Origin: Leptoclinus maculatus
Taxonomy: Eukaryota; Chordata; Actinopteri; Perciformes; Stichaeidae
DNA length: 64,000 nt
NCBI GenBank assembly: GCA_032191485.1
Contig: JAVDOI010000004.1
Location: 24,107,770 to 24,171,769 of the forward strand
Reading direction: 5' to 3'
Shown here piece by piece: positions 12,001 through 21,900 of this stretch (position 1 is the stretch's first letter; each line of letters starts with the position of its first letter). The notes below the pieces were generated by a model, which had not been told where the DNA came from, did not search any database, and saw only the letters and a program-made list of their open reading frames with translations. The translations under genes and the position numbers were made by a program.

Positions 12001-14971
12001 GAAATACTTAGTCTCCTCCTCACAAAACAAATTGTCTCACTTGAATTTAAAAAAAGGTGGGGTCTGCTAAAGATTGTTGATATTTTAACTCAACGCCCAA
12101 ACTAATACACCCCCTCACGTCAGTGCTCCTTGACAACGTTAGTATGTTTGCTATTCACAGAGCCAGGGCAACACATACACAGAATGGACAGCTGGGAGAA
12201 GATACTCGCTTAATTTAAAATATTTTACCTTTAAACTTTACCCAGAAAACACTGTTATTCACCACTAGTCTGTATTATTTAAAGGCCTTTGAAGTCTGTT
12301 TGTGGTTGACTGAAGGACTTGTAGGTTAATTAAAATAATGCTGATTCCATTACATTTTCAGGAGCCATGTTAACCCCCCCTCCCCTCCTTCATCGACACC
12401 TCCACAGCCTGTCAGTGAGATAAGGTGCTGCACTGGCTCCTGTCATACAGACACCGCCACCTCCGGCATCCTCCACGTCAGACGAGCAACTCAACAGCTC
12501 AAGCACCCGGGTGGAGACGGTGACGTATGAACACAGTGATTTCAGCGCTGCATTGTAATTGGTTACAGTAATGGCCTTTAATCACAGTTGCCCATGGCTG
12601 TTCATTTTATCATTACAAGCAAATGCAGGTTTTAATGAGTCATAACTTATCAAACTTAAGAGATCAAGCATCACATTTTCACTGATAGTAATGGATCCAG
12701 GACGAGTCAAATAACATGGTTACACTTTCAAGTCATCCAGTCAATTAGGGTGACTTATCATTGCTTTACAGTGGTTTATGGGGGTTGTTCAAAAGGAAGG
12801 GTTTATTACTGGTAACTAATGGCTTCATCAATGTTTAGTGAATAATTTGGACAAACTAATTTCCAGTCTGTGAAAAAAACAGTTGGCAGAAGTTTATTAT
12901 TTGGATTAGGTAATAATGTAGTTATAACTGTGAACTGATTTCTTACTTTTCAATCAGTAAACATTTCTAGAACGTAACTGCACCTTACTGTCCTCAGTCT
13001 GTCTCCTGTCTGTCTGCTGTCTGTCTGCTGTCCTCAGTATGTCTGCCTGCTGTCCTCAGTCTGTCTGCTGTCCGTCTACTGTCCTCAGTCAGTCTACTGT
13101 CTCCTGTCTGTCTGCTGTCCTCAGTCTGTCTGCTGTCCTCAGTCTGTCTCCTGTCCTCAGTCTGTCTGCTGTCCTCAGTCTGTCTGCCTGCTGTCCTCAG
13201 TCTGTCTCCTGTCTGTCTGCTGTCTGTCTGCTGTCCTCAGTCTGTCTGCCTGCTGTCATCAGTCTGTCTGCTGTCCGTCTACTGTCCTCAGTCAGTCTAC
13301 TGTCTCCTGTCTGTCTGCTGTCCTCAGTCTGTCTCCTGTCCTCAGTCTGTCTGCTGTCCTCAGTCTGTCTGCTGTCCTCAGTCAGTCTACTGTCTGTCTG
13401 CTGTCCTCAGTCTGTCTCCTGTCTGTCTGCTGTCCTCAGTCTGTCTCCTGTCAACTGTCTGTCTGTCTGTCTTGAAATTGCCAGTCGACCCTCATCTACC
13501 TGCTTGTCTTTCATTGTTGTTATTTTATTTTATTTTATTTATTTTACTGGGACAATGCACACTAATCAACAGTTGAACTGTAAGTGAACCAGAGTTAGCC
13601 AGAGAGGCTAATTTACATCTGCTGTCCCAGGCCAGATGTTTCAAGGCAGCCTAAAATAACAAAATCTAAAAATGGAAATGGAATTAAAGTTCATGGACAA
13701 ACGGACAGCAACGTAAAGAAAAAAACAATTCACAGCAAAAGAGAAGTGTACGACATTAAAGCAGAACAGACATAACAGGCTGCAGCATGCGTCAGGCAGA
13801 ACAAACCCACCCACAGTACAAGCACATATACAGTATAACACTGAAGCACATAACATACACATCAAAGAATGGAAAATAGCCGCACTGAACAAGACAAATG
13901 CACATATAGGTGAAGCAAGCAGGCAGGTCTGCTGTGTCAGACTGACTTATATATTTCACATACTCTGCATGCTTTTATGTTTTGTGCTTCTGATATGGAT
14001 GTTTTTATTGACCAACAATGCAACATAATCTGGTCTCTAGTCCATGTTTCTAGTTATCATAATTATCCCTTATTTATTTGCTTCGTATGTGTTGTTTTAT
14101 GAGTCTCTGCGTTGCATGTCTTAATAGTACTTGACAATATAAGGGTGTACTAAATGATGTTTTAACTTATATTAATATTCTCTCTTCTTTTATTGTTTCT
14201 GCATGCTTTGTAAAGGGTAAATAATGCATAACTTAGTAAATTATATTCTGTTTTTAGGGTGACTTTGTGAAAAGTAGCCTAGTAACACAGTTAAAGGGGA
14301 ACTACACCAATTTTAAAAATCCATACATGTTATTCATGTGCTATAAGACGGTACAAACATTACAAATCTAAAAACTAGAGTTTCTGATGCCACCAAATAT
14401 AAAATCTAGAACCGCTCCATAGACAATGACTTGGTGTTATTTCAGTGTTATAGATGACACAGAGAGCACCCAAATGTTTGAGTTTCATAACTGATAACAC
14501 TACAATAGACCTTTTCATTGACTTTCTGCTGCTAGGGCAACAACTTGGGTATAAAGAAAAGAAAACAAACATGATTTGGGTGATTCAAATTAGCCTCCTA
14601 TTCATTGTCTATGGGAGCAGCTCCAGACAAGTTCACATCACAAGTTTGAGACTTACTTCTTTGGTTTCTGGCTTTGAGAGAGATGTTCTTACATGTTGAT
14701 TTAACTTTTCTAGGCCATGGAAATAACACATTGGAATTTTTGTATTTAGGTGGTGTTCCCCTAAGGGGTTGTGTAAGTTGATAACCACAGTTTTATTGTG
14801 TCACACATACCTGCCCACGAAGTTCTCCAGGACCGAGCTCTTTCCTGCGCTCTGGCCGCCCACCACGGCGATCTGCGGCAGGTGGAGGCTGCAGCTCTGC
14901 GGCACGCCGCTCAGGGCATCTTGAAGTCGGTTGACCAGCGGGATCAGATCCTCCATCCCGCGGTTGCCCAT
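3693..14971 (-). CDS. dnm3: Dynamin-3, N-terminal 556 residues (3' part lies left of the window)
   Basis: Large GTPase that drives membrane fission in endocytosis. Coding exons in transcript order: 14971-14811, 11354-11281, 10892-10743, 10128-9925, 9752-9654, 7858-7698, 7599-7457, 7347-7212, 6562-6495, 6390-6252, 6131-6045, 5944-5874, 5780-5720, 3806-3693; all phases agree. The start MGNRGMEDLIP is the invariant dynamin N-terminus. G1 is GGQSAGKSS (residues 38-46), G3 DLPG, G4 TKLD. The middle/stalk region follows (SGGARINRIFHERFP), then the first part of the PH domain (IRKGWLTISNIGIMKGG). The rest of the PH domain, GED and proline-rich tail are not in 1-3692, which is intron. Paralogue choice rests on mir-199/214 in the intron, the mettl13 neighbour, and DNM3-like residues such as CLILAVTPANTDLANSD. 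Exon sizes (161, 74, 150, 204, 99, 161, 143, 136, 68, 139, 87, 71) match the vertebrate dynamin pattern. Stalk residues around 6045-6131 are more diverged than in mammals. Confidence 0.95.
4949..5190. repeat. Dispersed fish repeat in a dnm3 intron
   Basis: Begins CAGTGGTGGAAAAGGTATTC and contains CTCCACTACAAGTAAAAGTC. I recognise this as a very common short interspersed or non-autonomous element of percomorph genomes; family assignment is from memory. Confidence 0.6.
6204..6243. repeat. (CA)n microsatellite
   Basis: About 20 CA units in the intron just upstream (in gene sense) of dnm3 exon 11. Confidence 0.9.
6617..7106. mobile_element. Non-autonomous DNA transposon (MITE) in a dnm3 intron
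   Basis: Begins TTAAAGGCGGGGTTGGAAAT. The reverse complement of its end reads TTAAGGGCAGGGTGGTAATC, so the termini are imperfect inverted repeats about 490 bp apart, each with TTAA at the edge. The 63-codon ORF inside has no recognisable domain. Confidence 0.6.
8970..9262 (+). mobile_element. 3' tail of a non-LTR retrotransposon, with a (TA)n expansion
   Basis: The segment ends CAAATTCCTTGTGTGTGCAC ... CACTTGGCCAAGAAAGATGATTCTGA. I recognise this as the 3' untranslated tail of a widespread fish LINE. A TA microsatellite (9001-9046) lies inside it. No RT coding remains. Confidence 0.5.
11206..11222. promoter_or_regulatory. Palindromic CTCF-like motif in a dnm3 intron
   Basis: CTGCCATCTGGTGGCAG fits much of the CTCF core consensus and is nearly palindromic. 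Similar words occur in fish repeats, so binding is uncertain. Confidence 0.25.
11395..11419. repeat. (CA)n microsatellite
   Basis: About 12 CA units in dnm3 intron 1, directly after a GCGC-rich spacer. Confidence 0.85.
11420..12950. other. dnm3 intron 1, no recognised feature
   Basis: AT-rich intron sequence between dnm3 exons 1 and 2 (intron spans 11355-14810). I see no conserved exon, RNA or clear transposon in this stretch. Confidence 0.5.
12985..13470 (+). repeat. Minisatellite of TCTGTCTGCTGTCCTCAG-like units
   Basis: About 480 bp of degenerate tandem units built from TGTCTGCTGTCCTCAG, TGTCTCCTG and CGTCTACTG blocks, in dnm3 intron 1. It produces a Ser/Leu/Cys-rich 182-codon ORF that is an artefact. 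Confidence 0.9.
13530..13920. repeat. Probable dispersed repeat
   Basis: Contains ACTGGGACAATGCACACTAA ... CCAGGCCAGATGTTTCAAGG, wording I recognise from many fish introns. Borders and class are not determined. Confidence 0.35.
14290..14766. mobile_element. Non-autonomous DNA transposon (MITE) at the 5' end of dnm3 intron 1
   Basis: Starts AAAGGGGAACTACACCAATT and ends GGTGGTGTTCCCCTAAGGGG, giving terminal inverted repeats (GGGGAACTACACC / GGGGAACACCACC) about 475 bp apart. It ends about 45 bp from the dnm3 exon 1 donor. No coding capacity. Confidence 0.6.
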
Positions 14972-15942
14972 CACTACCCTACCTGCTACCTGGGTCCTTT
15001 TAAAAACTGTTTCACTCCGGCTCTAGACTACGCGAGTATCTGCCATAGTTATTAGTGACTCACATTAGGCTATTTTCAATACTGTTATGTCCATAAACTA
15101 TTTAAATACTCTTCTCGAGGAACGTTTGCCAACTTATTTTTTTAAAAAGCTCCGTAACGTTAGGAGCTCGCGGTGGGTAACCGTTGGTGCGTCTTGTAAC
15201 GACAGTAGCGTCCAAGTTTGTACTCACAGACCTCTTCAAGCCTCCGAAAACAGCTCGCTAAAGACATTTCAATCGCTTTAAACCTCCGAACGTCCGTAGC
15301 GTGTCGTTTCCGTTAAACTTTTGGTACATTTAAGAAGCTATCCGCTGAGTTTCAGTCCAAGGAAAAGAGGCGAAAACGCTCTACACTTCTTGACAGCTAA
15401 CGGAATCGAGTTTTTTCGCGCATGCGCGGTAATCAGCAAGTTTTAACTCGACAATCCCCTTATGCAGAAGAGGGACAAACTCCATAGCCAATTATGAAAG
15501 TGCACCGATTTCACCGTGACACCATGGCGAAGCGTTCACTCCTTCTAGTCGACAAGCTATTTAAAATCCCACTCATCCAGCGTGTGGGTGGGGCTGCAAC
15601 ACTGCAACTGGAACCAGAGGGGAAAGATTCATCTACTGTAAATAACACTGCTGCATTCTCTGGCAATGGGGAGGGCGCGAGGAAGCAAGGGAAAGAGAAC
15701 GTGAAGGGTACTTTTAATGGTGAGATAATGCAAGTTCAAATATCTAACAGCACTGGGGATTTTCTTTTTTGTAGAAGCACCACATTATGATAAAATGTCC
15801 TTTACTTGTGGTTGTATATGACACTGTATCGGAATACTTTCATTGTACTGAATGTCAAAGCACACACTCTCTCATATTTCAGTCTCTCAAACCGTCTTGA
15901 CACATCTTTAAATCCCATCCCCTCCGGTCGCACAAACAAACT
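14972..15942. promoter_or_regulatory. dnm3 5' UTR/promoter and mettl13 3' UTR interval
   Basis: A 971-bp gap between mettl13 (stop at 15943) and dnm3 (ATG at 14971), both minus strand. The dnm3 side is CpG-containing, with an NRF1-type palindrome at 15418-15427. A minus-strand ATTAAA at 15713-15718 is the best candidate poly(A) signal for mettl13. A short plus-strand ORF (15524-15790) with a good Kozak context is discussed under findings. Confidence 0.5.
15418..15427. promoter_or_regulatory. NRF1-type site upstream of dnm3
   Basis: GCGCATGCGC is the perfect palindromic NRF1 core, 447 bp upstream of the dnm3 start codon. Strongly suggestive of a promoter but not tested. Confidence 0.5.
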
Positions 15943-18900
15943 TCACTCCACTTTCAGGTCCTTTAACAACTCTGCGATGTCTATATGTGGGCGGCTGCTG
16001 CTGGTTCCGGTCCTGTTGGAGCTCAGCGCGCTCTGCAGACTCTTGGCCGCCTGGTTGAGGGATGGGAGGATGCGAGCGGCTCCACGAGAGCACAGCAGGA
16101 CCTCGTTGACCTCCCCTTCCACCTTTCGAGAGAGGATGGTGGGAAACGCGGCGCTCACACGGTCCCGCACGCTTTTCTTCAAGACCGAGTCCCGACACAC
16201 GAGGTTCAGTATGAATACACCTGGTCCAATGGCAGGAGGAGACAGAGGTATTTTTGTTATTAATTATATACTTATTTTACAAGAGGGCATTGTTTTTCTA
16301 TTGTTTCTTAAGAAGGGCTCCTGGGTTCAAGTCAAATAAGATTCTGTAGATCACAGATTTTAAATCCTGGATCTCAAAAAGGAAGAACAACTTTCTATTC
16401 CCTCACAGAAAAGGGACAATTAAAAGACTTGAGAAAAGAATAGTCTAGAAAAATTGGATTTTACACAATCATTTTGAACACATTAGAAATAAAAACAGAC
16501 TTTGATGATCCAATATTAATACGATTTCTGTTGCCTTCTAACATGATTCGAATAAGGGTGCAATCTTTTCATTTTGTAAAAGCGTTATTACCAATAAATG
16601 CAGAGAACACATGAAAGAAAAGGAAAGAAAATAAGAGAGAAGTTGTTTTTTTAAATACCGTACCTCTTGGGGTTAGCAGTCTGCAGACTTTCTGCAGGAT
16701 CAAGGGTTCTACAAAGGCAGCCGGAGGACAGCCCATACCCACAGTACTGTCTTTATTGTCGACATCGAACATGATGACGTCAAACAAACGACCACCTACA
16801 GAGAAAAGACATAGCCCGTCACTTCTTGGTTAACGTCTTCATCAATGCAGCCTCACTTTTACCTGCCCTCTCCTCCTTCACTCACCTTCTTTCTCCAGGG
16901 CACAGATGCGTTCGAGGCCGTCTCCGAGAGTGACGGTCAAACGCTCATCTGGTCTGAACCCGAACCATTCCTTTGCCACCTGCATCACAACAGGGTCGAG
17001 TTCTACCACCTCGACGGTAACGTCGGGCACAAAGTCCCGTAGGAACTGAGGCAGGCCTCCTCCACCGAGCCCCACCAGGAGCACTGACACTGGGACGTCT
17101 GAGAGGGAAGATGGAGGGGATGAAAGTTAAATCAAGTGCGAAAATTCATGCCTGCCATCCTCTACAAACTGTAGAAAACAGTTGTACACTGACCTTTGTT
17201 CTCTGGCGTGCCCACCCCAAGCATTGTGAGGCCGGCCACCATGACTTCATGGTGAGCGCAGCAGAGGAAGCCGCTGTCCACTGACAGGGAGGTGGAGGAT
17301 GTTGTTGGAGCAGCTGTTGGCTTGATCTTCTTTTTGTTTTTCTTCTTGTGACTTGATGCTGCGGGAAACATAAATATGAATTCCTTTCATCAGTCAACAT
17401 CTACGTTTTCATCGATTAATCGAACTTTAACTGTACAAGATCTTTCATACAGGTGAATGCAGTTCAAAGTGCTTCACCGATGACCGACAAGCCGTTACTG
17501 GAGAACGAGTGTGGGCCGTGAAAACAACAGAAAAGACAAAAGCAATTCAGCAATTTAACAATTCGAGAATTTGAAACCAATGCACGTGAGACAATAAAAT
17601 GATAAAAATGTAATAAAACAGAAGTAAAAGCTATTATAACAATAGAACATCTTGAAATAAAAACCAGATTAATAACATAAATACAAATATACAACATAAA
17701 TACAATAAAATAAGTGAATTAAATAATGTAAAAAGGAGAATATAAATAATAAAATAAAATTATAGAATGGGTAGTTTTTACGTTTAAAGATTTCAACTCT
17801 TCCAGCCGCTCTCAGATCCTCAGTCAGGCATAATAAACTATTAAGATATTATAATATTATATATTGTGTATTTTTCCTTTTTATTGTTTGTTTGTTTCTG
17901 CTATTATTGTTTTTAATAAAAAAAAATGTGTTAATATTTGTTGTTTGTTGTGTTAGATGGGTTGGAGTGTTTGCAAAATTGTGGATTCCTTCTGGACGGA
18001 ATGCCCTGGTTATTAGGTGTTAGAGGCACCGTATTGCTGCTCAGCAAAACAATGAATACAAAATACAGAAAAACTAAAATGCAACTTAAACAGGCTTAGG
18101 GCTCTGTGTCTCTTGTAAGATGGCGCCAGCTGCACGGACGTGCAGTTGCAAGTTGCAAGTTGTGCAGGGTCACACAAGGCTGTTGGAGGGCTTGTAGGGG
18201 CTTTCCAGGGGATTTTGACCAGGGCCCTGTTCCTCGTACGTGGCTAACTGAGTTAGCCGGATAATTTTGAGGATAAGATTACACCAGTCAGGCTTTTCGG
18301 TTCCACGAAGCAAGTTTGGCAAAATCACCATAGCAACACATCCATAAGCTTGAACCTGCTCCAGCGCAGGCTAACTTAAGGTAGCTGGATAAGCTTGCCA
18401 CTCCCCCGGAAAAAAATGGCAGCTCCCTTCCTCATCCCATTGATGAAGGAGCGATATTAGTTAGATTAGCGTTTTATAGGGAGAGAGTTCTTCGAGATCG
18501 CCAAGATCCGTTATCACATCATGATGACTTCCTATACGAGCGCTATCGATTCTGCCGACAAGGAATCATTTATTTACAAGACCTTCTCGAGTCATACATT
18601 GCGAACACCACACGAGCATTGACCGTCTCACAGACTGTCTGCATAGCCTTGTGCTTTTTTGCGAGTGGTACATTATTGTACAGTGTGGGCGATACGGAGA
18701 ACATCGGGAAAGCCGCTGCATGCCGTGCTGTTCGTAAAGTTTATTTGGTGCTTAAGAAACTTATGGATGTGTTCAATATATTACCATGGCACATATTGTA
18801 TGGACTCACCATTCTGAATAATGTTTTTGTGCTTAGTTTTTACTTGCTCCCATGTCCTCTTGATGGCTGGGTTGCAACTACATGGGGGTTGAAAGCACTC

Positions 18901-21900
18901 ATAATTATATGACAGTGTTATTAGTACACCATAGCATATCATTATTGTACTCATGATAAGAATAGAGAGAATCACACACAATTTCTTTTCACTGCTTCAA
19001 TTGATTGAATTTCTGATTATGAATAATATACATACTGATCCGCCCATACACAGATTCGCACACACATATTCAAACTCCTAGTTCTATATGGTAATCTACA
19101 CATACATGTATATACACATATATAGTATGTAGGGGTGTAACGATACGCGTATTCGTATTGAACCGTTCGGTACGGGGCTCACGGTTCGGTACGCATTACG
19201 AACCGAACAATACGTTTGAATAATATTAAATTGCTTTTGAAAAATAAAATACAGCTGAAATTGGTGGAGCCACTGCGCTCAAACATGGCAACCCACCCGA
19301 CGTAACGTGCTGTCCTTCCCTGATTCGCCACGCTACTATCACGCGATGTTCACAAACAACAACAGTCTTGATTGACCTGGAGTTCACTGACCACATGATA
19401 GAGCTGGTCATTGCTGGAACCAAACACACTCCTCGCCCCACTCCTCGACGTACAGTTCCACCTCCGCATCCAGCCCCACCCCCGCCACCGGCTCCAAGTC
19501 CTCAGACAGTTTTGACACAATCTGCGAAGTTAAAGCGCCGTGCCCCTCCCCCACCTCCCCCACTGTCTCCCCTACCTGATAAAGGCAATAATTGATATCT
19601 TCAGGGTCCAGGCTACAAGGCTAATGACACCAATGATTCTCTCCAGGAAAAGTCGGGGCCCTGTATGCAGCTAGCCTTCTCAATTCCTGTCCTGATAGTT
19701 TATAGAAAAAGAAAGGAGAGGCTGCGAAGAAACAATAGTAAACCTGCAAACTTAACATTCATTCCTCGTCAGCCTGTCCAAATAAATCGGGCAAATAAAG
19801 CTTTAACCACATTAAACTTAGCTTTATTAAATGTCAGGTCTCTGTCAGGAAAAACATTTTGAATCAATGATTTTATTGTTAGGCACAAACTGGACATTTT
19901 GTTTTTAACTGAAACTTGGTTAAACCAAGATAACAGTGCAGCTGTTCTTATTGAATCAACACCTCACAACTTCAGTTTCATGAGTGAAACAAGAGCGCAT
20001 AAGAAAGGAGGTGGAGTTGCTATTTTATTTAATGATTCTCTTCAATGCAAGCAGACGTCCTTTGGTCATTTTAGTTCTTTTGAATATGTGGCTCTGAATT
20101 CCACTCAAGCTTTATTCCTAAACATTTACAGACCACCTAAATACTGTGCAACCTTCTTTGATGAGTTTACTGAACTGCTGTCGATAATCTGTATTGATTT
20201 TGACTGTGTTGTTATTGTTGGCGATTTTAATATCCATGTTGATAATCAACAGGACAGAGGGTCTATAGAACTATGTGGTGTCCTTGAAAACTATGATCTG
20301 ACTCAGCATGTGACAGGACCCACCCACAACAAGGGGCACACTCTGGACCTAATCATCACCAAAGGTCTAAACATTTCCAAGGTCGCTGTGACTGATGTTG
20401 CACTCTCTGATCATTTCTGTGTTTTCTTTGAGAGTGCAATCTCCTTGCACACAAATGTCCAAACCGAGGTTGTGACAAAGCGTTACATCTCTGAAAACAC
20501 CGGTGAACTATTTATTCAGAAGTACTCCTCCACACCAGCCCTCTCTTGCATCTCAGTCAATGAGCTTGTAGATAGCTTCAATTCTAAAGTTAAAAATGTT
20601 ATTGATGCCATTGCACCCACTAAAGTGAAGGTTGTCTCGGGTAAGCAAAGATCTCCTTGGAGAAATGCCACGCTGGTCAGAATAGAGAAACGAGAGTGCC
20701 GGAAAGCTGAGCGCAGGTGGTGGAAAAACAAATCTCCAGGTTCACAGTGACATCTATAAAGAGAGACTTCGCAATTATAATTTGGAACTCAGAAATGCAA
20801 GGCAGTCCTTCTTCTCTGACATCATAACCAAAAATAATAACAATACACGCGCCTTATTTGCTACCGTCGACAGGCTAACAAACCCTCCAGTGTCAGTAGC
20901 TGCTGAGCTCCAATCCCCCTGGGCATGCAATCAATTTGCCTCCTTTTTTACTGACAAATTTCAGAAAATTAGACGAGCAGTCACTGCCTCCACACCAACC
21001 ACAGGATATGTGTTGTCCCCATCTGTGAATAACATCCATTAAAATATCATGACACAATTTCATTCAATCGACCATAGAAGCTTAGAAGACATTATACAAC
21101 ATCTGAAGTCATCCTCCTGCTGCTTGGATATTCTACCAACACGCAACGAGTGAGAACAGACAACAACACCACCGAGGGAACGAGTGAGAGACGTGTGTTG
21201 ACCACATTTATGGATCATAATCTAGTAAACCTTTGTGTGTAAGTGTTGATTTTAATGTAAATATGATGAGAGAGAGAGATAGAGCAAGACCCCCAGCACT
21301 GTAACTAAGTCTGAAAAATAAAACTTCTAAAACTTTCCACGAACTGTGTCTGTTTGAGTTCATAGAGGAAGATTTTAGAGAAGATCTTAAGTATCAAACA
21401 CGACCTTTCATTATTAAAGACTACTGTCATATTGTTTTAAACGAAGCAACCAATGTACTTCCTGTTTACACCGGCACCATCACGCCCAGTGTACGTGAAT
21501 AGTCGTGTAATCTTCGTTACAAACTCTCCCCGCATTGTTTTCAGAACAAATTAATACATACATAAAACACAAACAGTTGGTGGTTAATACAAAAGGATAT
21601 TGTAGATGTCCTGGCAGAGGCTCAACGATAGTTTACAGTTAACTTAAATTCATTAAATTAATCAAAGGTTGCCAAACTTTCTTGACGAAATGGACCTGAT
21701 TTTCTCCAGGGGTAATACGTTCCCGATCTCCTTCAGCCACAACTAAACATGTATATGTGTTGTTGGTATTGCTGAATTGTTTATTATATTGTTTATCATA
21801 AAGAAAAAGAGAGCACAACAAATCACAGTGAACGAGGAAAAAGAACTGACCGGTATTTGAGGAGACGAGGCGGCTCTCTGATTGGACGAGGGCAGCATTA

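Noticed and set aside
13039..13587. 182-codon Ser/Cys/Leu ORF
   Set aside because: Product of the minisatellite.
3693..14971. dnm1 or dnm2 identity for the dynamin gene
   Set aside because: mir-199 alone would fit DNM1 or DNM2 too, but the linked mir-214, mettl13 neighbour and residue pattern favour dnm3.
19368..19595. Proline-rich 75-codon ORF
   Set aside because: Probably the 5' or ORF1 part of the adjacent dead LINE; no independent support as a gene.
21136..21360. Possible solo LTR
   Set aside because: AATAAA plus GT-rich sequence is suggestive, but no TG...CA borders or target duplication could be fixed.
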